A stretch of 42,547 bases of DNA from Laspinema olomoucense D3b. Its GTDB lineage: Bacteria > Cyanobacteriota > Cyanobacteriia > Cyanobacteriales > Laspinemataceae. The DNA lies in the NCBI RefSeq assembly GCF_025370785.1, contig NZ_JAMXFA010000014.1:1-42547 (forward strand). Reading direction: 5' to 3'. Made by a program: the position numbers and the translations under genes. Of this stretch, positions 1-7,500 are shown one piece after another. The notes under the pieces are model-generated. The model did no database searches, was not told where the DNA came from, and saw only the letters and a list, made by a program, of their open reading frames with translations. The first letter of the stretch is position 1. Every line of letters starts with the position of its first letter.

Positions 1-15
1 GCCCGGGGGGAGATT

Positions 16-33
16 GGGAAGAATAATCTTCCC
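16..33. terminator. Hairpin downstream of the sugar kinase gene
   Basis: A 7-bp perfect stem (GGGAAGA / TCTTCCC) with a 4-nt loop lies about 100 bp beyond the stop codon of the minus-strand kinase gene. There is no clear U-tract, so terminator function is only possible. Confidence 0.3.
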
Positions 34-111
34 CACCTTCCCCATCCTCCCCATCCTCCCCACCTTCCCCACCTTCCCCACCTTCCCCATCCTCCCCACC
101 TTCCCCACCTT
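31..111. repeat. 9-bp tandem repeat, CCCCAYCYT x9
   Basis: Nine consecutive 9-bp units alternate between CCCCACCTT and CCCCATCCT. The block sits directly downstream of the kinase stop codon. The complement of one unit (AGGATGGGG) recurs in the G-rich repeat near 29.9 kb, so both belong to one simple-repeat family. It is low complexity and non-coding. Confidence 0.9.
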
Positions 112-130
112 CCCAGCTATCCAAGAGGCG

Positions 131-1165
131 TCAAACAGTCTCCTCACTCAAGAGTAAGGCTAAGGCCTCCTTCATTTCCCCTTGAGTGGTGGTGGCGGTG
201 CCAAATTGCCGGACGACAATACTGGCGGCCAAATTGCCGAGAACGGCTGCCTCCCAGTAGGAACCCCCGGCACAGAGTCCTAGGGTGAGTGCAGAGACCA
301 CCGTATCCCCGGCACCTGTTACGTCAAAGACATCGGTGCGATTGAACGGGGGAATGTGATGTTCCATCCCGGCGCGATCGCATAATGTCATGCCTTCATC
401 CCCTCGGGTAATTAGCATTTGTTGTGCCTGGGTGAGGGTCAGCAGGTCCTGTGAAGCTTGGGTGACGGATGGGGGGGTAGTAATGGCGTATCCCACCGCT
501 TGCTCGGCTTCGGGGACATTGGGGGTAAAGATTGTGGCACCGGCATAGCGATGGAGAGCCGTTTGAGCATCGACTACGGTCAGTCCATGTCCTAATGCCG
601 CTTCAATCACTAGGGGAGTTAGGACGCCATCGCCATAGTCGGAACAGACGACGGCATCCACTGTGGGGAGTTGAGCGCGGATGTAGTCGGCGAGTTGTTG
701 CTGTAAGTCTAAGCTGGGTAACTCATCGGATTTGCGATCGACTCGGACAACCTGCTGAGTCACCGACTGACGCGCATGGCCGGAAATCCGGGTTTTGGTG
801 ACCGTGGGCCGATCGCGATCGATGAAAATTCCCCCAGTATCGATTCCTGCTGCTGCAAAAATACTGCACAGGGCTTTTCCTTGTTCATCTTGGCCAACTA
901 AACCCGCGACTTTAACGTTAGCCCCCATTTTTGCCAGATTGTAAACCGCATTCGCTCCCCCTCCGGGGACTTGACGGGTGCTTTCATGGCGCAGAATTAA
1001 CACGGGTGCTTCTCGGGAAATACGCTCCACCTGACCCGTGAGAAATTCATCCAAGGTCAAATCGCCAATCACGAGGACTCGCGCGCTTGAAAAGCGGTCG
1101 ATCAACTCTAGTGAGCGCCGTGCTCCTTCCCGGAGGCGATCGGCAAAGTGGGACTCAATAGCCAT
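131..1165 (-). CDS. rfaE1: PfkB-family sugar kinase, heptose-7-phosphate kinase (RfaE1/HldE domain I) type
   Basis: This is a ribokinase/PfkB-fold kinase that resembles the kinase half of HldE/RfaE, which phosphorylates D-glycero-manno-heptose 7-phosphate on the way to ADP-heptose. The sugar-site GGGANAV motif lies near residues 68-74 and the C-terminal DVTGAGDT anion-hole motif near 281-288; its last Asp is the expected catalytic base. About 344 residues fit a kinase-only protein, and no nucleotidyltransferase domain follows. I chose the ATG at 1165, which has AGAGAG upstream; a TTG at 1174 would add three residues. It is a single gene, with simple repeats after its stop codon. The substrate is inferred from family resemblance, and another PfkB substrate cannot be excluded. 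Confidence 0.8.
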   Translation of the reverse strand: MAIESHFADRLREGARRSLELIDRFSSARVLVIGDLTLDEFLTGQVERISREAPVLILRHESTRQVPGGGANAVYNLAKMGANVKVAGLVGQDEQGKALCSIFAAAGIDTGGIFIDRDRPTVTKTRISGHARQSVTQQVVRVDRKSDELPSLDLQQQLADYIRAQLPTVDAVVCSDYGDGVLTPLVIEAALGHGLTVVDAQTALHRYAGATIFTPNVPEAEQAVGYAITTPPSVTQASQDLLTLTQAQQMLITRGDEGMTLCDRAGMEHHIPPFNRTDVFDVTGAGDTVVSALTLGLCAGGSYWEAAVLGNLAASIVVRQFGTATTTQGEMKEALALLLSEETV

Positions 1166-1399
1166 TTCGGTCAACTCTCTGTTAAAAGTTCAGACATAAG
1201 AATTCTGGACCACAGGGACGAGATCGGCAATAAGAGCGAGCGCACCGGAAACAGAGCGATCGCCTGAGCAAATCTCTCCACAGAGGTCCTGGGGTCATCA
1301 AACCCCGGATTCAACCCACAGCAATTCCCCGTCAGGTCAGACAGAAACAAGACGGTGGGATATCCGTGAGTTTATTAACGCCATCCCTGGGCCTAGGGA

Positions 1400-1960
1400 C
1401 TACTTCAACTTGGTTTTGATCAGGGTCACCACTTGAGTCATCTGTTTCTTTAAAGCATTAATTTCAGCCTGCATCTTAACGATCTGCTGTTTGAGGGCCT
1501 GAATTTCCGCAGCACTGGCTCCGCCACCGGCTCCCCCAGGGGCGGGTTGAGGTACTGGAGCACCTTCCGGGTGCCATTTTTTGGCCTTCGCCATGGAAGT
1601 TTTAATCGCTTCAATCAGGGATTTCTTCTCAAATGGCTTTTCGATAAACTCAAAATACTCAAACGGTTCGGCAATTTTTTCCGCAACTTCCTCCTTGCGT
1701 CCTGACATCAAAACGAGTGGAGTCATCTTTCCTTCAGTTTTGGAGATCTTATCCAACTGCTGAAACACCTCCCAACCGCTGACCTTTGGCAATAGGAAGT
1801 CCAACATAATCAGGTTCGGGCGTTCTTCACGGATCTGTTTGAGTCCTTGTTCGCCGTCTTTTGCTTCTAATACTTCAAAGTTACCGGCAGGCAGCATATC
1901 TCTGACCATGCGCCGGATCACTGCACTATCATCGATAACTAGGATCTTGTGACTTGCCAC
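1400..1960 (-). CDS. Response regulator: receiver domain plus C-terminal coiled coil
   Basis: The protein is a 186-residue single-receiver regulator. The acidic pocket is in the VIDDS motif near residue 10. The phospho-acceptor is Asp54 (IMLDF), the switch Ser is in LMSG near residue 86, and the conserved Lys is K108 in IEKPF. A Pro/Gly-rich linker (about 133-150) leads to a heptad-like coiled coil (about 152-186) instead of a DNA-binding domain, so output is probably by protein-protein contact or oligomerisation. The start is GTG at 1960, preceded by AGGAG. No histidine kinase is adjacent, so its partner is unknown. Confidence 0.85.
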   Translation of the reverse strand: MASHKILVIDDSAVIRRMVRDMLPAGNFEVLEAKDGEQGLKQIREERPNLIMLDFLLPKVSGWEVFQQLDKISKTEGKMTPLVLMSGRKEEVAEKIAEPFEYFEFIEKPFEKKSLIEAIKTSMAKAKKWHPEGAPVPQPAPGGAGGGASAAEIQALKQQIVKMQAEINALKKQMTQVVTLIKTKLK

Positions 1961-2313
1961 GACTGACTCCTCTGGGGGTGAGTGAAAGCTGTAATTCTAA
2001 CAAGAGAGTTTTTTCATTATGCCAGCCCCTGGGATGCTGATGCACCCCCGCCAAAACTAGACGGTGGTCCAGGCAGATCCCAAAAATGACAGCTTTCTTG
2101 ATTGTATTGGGCTTTGGGACCGGGTTGATCTCCCTCTTGGTTCTTTTTACACAAACCCGGTCTGTGCTAACCTCATCATGATTGCAATTCCCTCCCCAGA
2201 GAGTGTCTCGGGTTACAGATCAAGGGGCAAAGGCTTAGAGTAGAATAGGTTCGCACCGCTTCAGTCCGGGACTGGAATGGAGCAGTTTTACCCCCCTTCA
2301 CCCTTTTAACGCC
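1961..2313. other. Intergenic region between divergent response regulator and lipA
   Basis: About 350 bp separate the two divergent starts, so promoters for both genes must lie here. A TAGAAT hexamer near 2241 is a possible -10 element for lipA, but no convincing -35 accompanies it. I see no gene or conserved RNA. Confidence 0.4.
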
Positions 2314-3246
2314 ATGTCTGCTCAAAGTAACCCCACGAATCCGACTGCTGCAACTCCGTTGCGGAATGAAATTGAGGCGATGCCGGACTGGTTGCGACGC
2401 CGAGGCATTGGCAAGGCGAGTGAGTTGTCCGAGGTGCAACGGATTATCAAGCAGCGGCAGATCCATACGATTTGTGAAGAGGGCCGCTGTCCGAATCGGG
2501 GGGAATGTTATGGGAATAAGACGGCTACGTTTTTATTGATGGGTCCGACTTGTACCCGCTCTTGTGGTTTCTGTCAGGTGGATAAGGGTCATGCGCCGAT
2601 GCCGTTGGACCCCCAGGAACCGCAAAAGGTGGCGGAGGCGGTGCAGTTGTTGGGGTTGCGGTATGTGGTGCTGACTTCGGTGGCGCGAGATGATTTGGCC
2701 GATGGCGGTGCGGGATGGTTTGTGGCAACGATGAATGCAATTCGCGATCGCACTCCAGAAACTCAAATAGAGGTGCTCACGGCAGATTTCTGGGGGGGAC
2801 AGGGGGCTCAGTTGGAACGGTTGCAACGGGAGAGAATTGCAACGGTTGTGGCGGCAAAACCGGCTTGTTATAACCATAATATTGAGACAGTGCGACGGTT
2901 ACAAGGGCGGGTGCGTCGAGGGGCCAAGTTTGAGCGCTCTTTGGCGGTGTTGAGGATAGTCAAGGAACTGGATTCCAGGATTCCTACAAAGTCGGGTTTG
3001 ATGTTGGGACATGGGGAAACCCAGGATGAGATTATTGAGGCAATGGCAGAGTTGAGGGTGGTGGATTGCGATCGCCTGACTTTGGGGCAGTATATGCGGC
3101 CCTCGTTAGAACATTTGCCGGTGCAAAAGTATTGGACGCCGGAGGAGTTTGAGGAGTTAGGGGCCCTCGCTCGGGATATGGGGTTTTCTCATGTGCGATC
3201 GGGTCCCCTGGTCCGCAGTTCCTATCATGCGGGGGAAGAGGGATAA
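2314..3246 (+). CDS. lipA: Lipoyl synthase (radical SAM)
   Basis: LipA inserts two sulfurs into protein-bound octanoyl groups to make the lipoyl cofactor of 2-oxoacid dehydrogenases and the glycine cleavage system. Both iron-sulfur sites are visible. The auxiliary-cluster cysteines C54, C59 and C65 sit in [12 protein letters not shown], and the radical-SAM triad C80, C84 and C87 in CTRSCGFC. The C-terminal RSSYHA motif, whose Ser ligates the auxiliary cluster, is present at residues 301-306. The length of 310 residues is normal. The ATG at 2314 has only a weak ribosome-binding site. It stands alone, divergent from the response regulator, with no lipB beside it. Confidence 0.95.
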   Translation: MSAQSNPTNPTAATPLRNEIEAMPDWLRRRGIGKASELSEVQRIIKQRQIHTICEEGRCPNRGECYGNKTATFLLMGPTCTRSCGFCQVDKGHAPMPLDPQEPQKVAEAVQLLGLRYVVLTSVARDDLADGGAGWFVATMNAIRDRTPETQIEVLTADFWGGQGAQLERLQRERIATVVAAKPACYNHNIETVRRLQGRVRRGAKFERSLAVLRIVKELDSRIPTKSGLMLGHGETQDEIIEAMAELRVVDCDRLTLGQYMRPSLEHLPVQKYWTPEEFEELGALARDMGFSHVRSGPLVRSSYHAGEEG

Positions 3247-3257
3247 ACCCGGCGATC

Positions 3258-3300
3258 GGCCCCATCGTGTTCCCCCGGACAAGGTGACCACAATGGGGCC
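3258..3300 (+). terminator. Long hairpin just after lipA
   Basis: The 12-nt arms GGCCCCATCGTG and CACAATGGGGCC pair with one mismatch around a 19-nt loop, starting 12 bp after the lipA stop. No U-tract follows, so it may stabilise the mRNA end more than terminate transcription. Confidence 0.45.
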
Positions 3301-3654
3301 ATCGGGTTTGCTACCAATCAATCCCTTTTGGTTCTTCCTTCACATCTACCCGCAGGCGGAGAGGATAACCCTGACCCTCTTATGTGAGCCAGATACAAGC
3401 CTGTCTAAAGAGAGCCAAGGGAGCAAGATGGAAAGCCAGTAGGTATAGCGAGGGATGTGCGGCATTTACAGATTCTCGGGCTGGGAGATCTTGCCAAAAT
3501 GATACACAATCCCGTTGATAACAGTCGGCAACAAATCCTCAAGATGTTAATCCGTGATAAGTGGTCAAATTCCTGATTTCGGTTGGCATATTGTTTGGGA
3601 CAAAACCGCAGCAATCACCTAAGACTTTTTCCAAGTCGTCTAAGGTTTCACAAT

Positions 3655-3736
3655 AGACTTCTTGCCAAATTCTTTAAAGCCGATTGGCGTTTTAAAGGGG
3701 GGACAGGGGGATCAATCCTTTTTTTGCAAGAGGTCT
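3655..3736. mobile_element. MITE-like element with terminal inverted repeats
   Basis: An 82-bp segment begins AGACTTCTTGCCAAA and ends TTTGCAAGAGGTCT. The ends are imperfect inverted repeats of about 14 bp. AAT is present directly outside both ends and could be a 3-bp target duplication. It has no coding capacity. The ends resemble insertion-sequence termini, but the parent family is not identified. Confidence 0.45.
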
Positions 3737-3751
3737 AATAAGTATTGACTA

Positions 3752-3889
3752 ATGGCTCATTCCCCAATTTCCATAACCGATCGGCTGGTTGTAACTCGGG
3801 AGAATAAAGCGGAATATTTTCAGCTTTTATCCCTAGAGGCAGAGCAACTTTATCGCTTCTATGCGATCGGTGTGCGCCTCGAAAATTAA
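3752..3889 (+). CDS. Possible small ORF, 45 codons, unknown
   Basis: An ATG opens a 45-codon frame (MAHSPISITD... ending RLEN) just after the MITE-like element. No strong ribosome-binding site precedes it and I recognise no domain. It could be a remnant of a longer gene or chance. Confidence 0.2.
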   Translation: MAHSPISITDRLVVTRENKAEYFQLLSLEAEQLYRFYAIGVRLEN

Positions 3890-3960
3890 AATAAGTTTAT
3901 CTTCAAGAGTTCCAACTTTTTTGGCAAAAGTCTCACTCACTCAATTCACCTATCGAACCT

Positions 3961-4009
3961 AAACTGGGGGGATTAAATAACTGTGAATAGCAGTGAAGTC
4001 CCCCAGTTT
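3961..4009. repeat. Inverted repeat AAACTGGGGG / CCCCCAGTTT
   Basis: Two 10-bp perfect arms are separated by 29 nt. It is a possible hairpin or short dispersed element; no gene directly precedes it. Confidence 0.55.
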
Positions 4010-4032
4010 TGGGGTTGACAAATCCCTAAAGG

Positions 4033-4130
4033 TATAATCCCTCGTATCTATAAAAATTAAATAAGAGTTAACCCCCCTTTTGGCGACTTGAGGTCCAGCC
4101 CAGACTCGCCCATGTACGGGTCTTTTTTTT
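4033..4130 (+). ncRNA. Candidate small RNA ending at an orphan terminator
   Basis: A TATAAT hexamer at 4033-4038 lies about 65 bp upstream of a strong terminator, with no ORF between. A TTGACA lies at 4015-4020, but the 12-bp spacing to TATAAT is too short for a standard promoter. A transcript starting near 4045 would be about 80 nt. It matches no cyanobacterial small RNA that I can recall. The call rests mainly on the unassigned terminator. Confidence 0.3.
4103..4130 (+). terminator. Rho-independent terminator without an upstream gene
   Basis: GACTCG pairs with CGGGTC (6 bp including one G-T) around an 8-nt loop and is followed directly by eight T. It is oriented on the plus strand, about 860 bp beyond the lipA stop and 380 bp before the next start codon. 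Confidence 0.65.
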
Positions 4131-4386
4131 CTTTAATTTTTTCAGATATTATAACCGAACTTTCCCAACCGGATTACCTATAAGTTAAACTTAAACTATC
4201 AATTTTTTAGAGGGTGGTGCTTTAGTGCCAGTCCGATTTACAGATTGACCCCCACATCCCGACAAGTGAACCTAGCTCTGTGAACTAATTTCAGCCAGGG
4301 ATGGAGTTGGGATAATTGCCCTAAGCTGCCTCACTCTCGGCTAACTCGTAAGCCAGTTTGTCGCCCCACTCCACTCCACTGAATAT

Positions 4387-4395
4387 TGCTACAAT
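4387..4395 (+). promoter_or_regulatory. Extended -10 promoter for the kinase/phosphatase gene
   Basis: TGCTACAAT forms an extended -10 element (TG-n-TACAAT) about 110 bp upstream of the ATG at 4508. No good -35 is seen, as expected for extended -10 promoters. Confidence 0.4.
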
Positions 4396-4507
4396 AGTTT
4401 AAAAACATGACCCCTGCTGAGTTGAGACTCTTACGATATTCATCAGGTTCAGCGAAGCATCGCTTAATCCCACCCAACTTGATTGTTTACCAACCCCTAT
4501 TCTAATT

Positions 4508-7500
4508 ATGCTGACTCTTGCTGGTGTTACCATTCAAACTCAGATCTATCAAAGTGCCAATTCCATTGTCTATCGCGGCATCTGGGATGCAGATTCTCTA
4601 CCGATTATCTTAAAAGTCCTCAAAGAAAATTATCCCACACCCCAAGAACTCGCTCGCTATCGCACCGAATATCAGATTACCCAATCCCTGAATGTGCCGG
4701 GGGTGATCAAGGTTTATGACTTGCAGAAATATCAAAATACCCTAGTCATGTTTGTGGAGGACTTTGGGGGAGAATCCCTAAAGCATTGGCTCAGTGAGCG
4801 CACCTTTAACTTAGAGGAATTTCTGCATCTGGCGATCGCCATCGCTGAAGGATTAGGACACATTCACGAGGCGAATATTATCCACAAAGATATTAACCCA
4901 AGCAATATTGTTTTTAATCCCACCACCGGACAAGTCAAAATCATTGACTTTGGCATCTCTACTCAACTAACGCGAGAAAATACTACCCTGAAAAATCCCA
5001 ACATCCTAGAAGGCACTCTCCCTTATCTCTCCCCCCAACAAACTGGGCGGATGAACCGCTGCATTGACTACCGCAGTGACTTTTATTCCCTAGGGGTGAC
5101 CTTCTATGAACTGCTGACTCACCGACTACCCTTTGAGACTACCGACCCCCTAGAATTAGTCCACTGTCACATTGCTAAACAGCCGGTCCCTCCGGCGGAT
5201 CTTGATACAAATATTCCCACAGTTCTTTCGGAAATCATCCTCAAACTGATGGCGAAAACGGCGGAAGACCGCTATCAGAATGCTTATGGATTAAAAGCGG
5301 ATTTAGAGGAATGTCTGCGTCAACATAATGCCAACAGCATATTAAATTTTCCCCTAGGTCGATACGATATTTCTGATAAATTTCACCTCCCGCAAAAGCT
5401 CTATGGCCGAGAGGCAGAAATCCAGTGTTTATTATCAGCCTTTGCAGAAAGTAGCATCCAAAGTCAACTGATGCTGATTGCCGGATATTCGGGAATTGGT
5501 AAGTCAGCTTTAGTGCAGGAACTCTATAAACCGATTACGGAAAAGCGGGGTTATTTTATTGCCGGAAAATTTGACCAATATCAGCGAGATATTCCCTATA
5601 GTGGCCTTGTAAATGCCTTTCAGGGGTTAGTGAAACAACTGCTAACGGAAAGTGAAGCCCAGCTCAACCAGTGGCGAGAGAACCTCTTAGCCGCAGTGGG
5701 AGTGAATGGCCGCGTGATTATTGAGGTGATTCCGGAAATTGAATTAATCATTGGACAACAACCGGAGGTTCCCGAACTTGGACCTAACGAGTCGCAAAAT
5801 CGCTTTAATTTAGTATTTCAAAATTTTATTAAAGTGTTTACCGAACCGCAACATCCCTTAGCCTTATTTATTGATGATTTGCAATGGGCGGATGGGGCAT
5901 CTTTAAAGCTGATGCAATTGTTGATGGCGGGGCGATCGCCCGGATTATTTTTAATCGGGGCCTATCGAGACAATGAAGTTTCTGCCGCCCATCCCTTGAT
6001 GTTAACCTTAGATGAAATTGCCACAACTGGGGCGATCGTCCGGCACATTTTTCTGACCCCATTGAACTTGAAAACCATTGCCCAATTGATTGCAGATACC
6101 CTCAACGCTGACATTCAAATGGTCACCCCCCTCGCCGAGTTAGTCCAGGCCAAAACTGGCGGGAATGCCTTTTTTATGAACGAATTTCTCAAATCCCTCT
6201 ACACCGAAGGATTGTTAGAATTTGACGTTAAAACCCTAAGTTGGCAGTGGAATTTAGAGCAAATTCAATCCCAGGATTTTACAGATAATGTGGTGGAACT
6301 GATGGTCGGTAAAATCCAAAAACTGCCAGCACCGACCCAAGAATTGTTAAAAATTGCCGCTTGCATTGGGAATGAGTTTGATTTAAAAACTTTAGAAGTA
6401 ATTATTCACCAAAATTCTGCCCAAATCATTAACACTCTCTCCCCAGCCGTTGCCGAAAATTTATTAAATCCTTTATGCAATATGGGAGATGTCGCCTTAG
6501 TGGTGGCTGAGGCAGAATTTTTGTTTGTGGGCTTAGGGGGAAAATGGGTTCAATCTTTACCCTACAAATTTGTTCATGACCGGGTTCAGCAAGCTGCCTA
6601 TTTTTTGATTGAAGACTCGCAAAAGTCAGATTTTCATCAAAAGATTGGGCAAATTATGCTAGAAAATACGCCGGAGGATAAGCGAGAAGAAAAAATTTTT
6701 GATATTGTCAATCAACTTAATTTGGGCCGGGGATTAATTGCGCAGAATTCTGCCCACCCCGAACTGGCCCAATTAAATTTAATAGCCGGGAAAAAAGCGA
6801 AACTCTCCACAGCCTATCAACCCGCTTGGAAGTATTTGCAAATGGGTATAGAACTGTTACCCCCGAATAGCTGGCAGGAGCATTACCCTCTCACCCTTTC
6901 CCTGTATGAAGAATCTGCCGAAGTCACCTATCTCAATGCTGACTTTGCACTGATAGATCAATTTGTTACCACGGTGTTATCACAAGCTCACACGGTACTT
7001 GACAAAGTAAAAGTATATGAAGTAAAAATTCAGGCTTATAACGGTCAAGGCCTCCTTGAGGACGCGATCGCCATTGGCTTAGAAGTGCTTAATTTGCTAG
7101 GAATCAAGTTGCCTAAGCAGGCAAGTCAACTCGATGTTTTGTGGGGACTACTAGGAACTAAGTTGACTATCGGAACGCGAGAAATCGCCAGCTTGATTGA
7201 CTTCCCAACCATGACAGACCCTTCTTCTCAAGCCGCAATGCGGATCTTGGCTAAAATTGCATCGGCTGCCTATGTAAGTACACCTTTGCTGCTACCCCTG
7301 ATTGTGTTTAAACAGGTCAATTTATCCCTTAAATGGGGCAATACTTCAGAATCGGCTTATGCCTATAGTTTTTATGGATTGATTCTCTGTAGCATTTCTG
7401 AGGATTTTCAGGGGGGTTTTCAATTCGGACAGCTTGCAATTCAATTACTTTATAAACTGAATGCCCGCGAAGTTGAAGCCCGGACTTTGTTTATCATTTA

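Larger units (their letters stand above)
3301..4507. other. Gene-poor region between lipA and the kinase/phosphatase gene
   Basis: About 1.2 kb carry no convincing conserved gene. They hold a MITE-like element (3655-3736), a 45-codon ORF (3752-3889), an inverted repeat (3961-4009), an orphan terminator (4103-4130) and a probable promoter (4387-4395). Short open stretches near 3475-3575 may be decayed coding sequence, but I could not assign them to a family. Confidence 0.5.

Noticed and set aside
2176-3265. Minus-strand open frames over lipA
   Set aside because: They are Pro/His/Arg-rich shadow frames of a GC-rich conserved gene.
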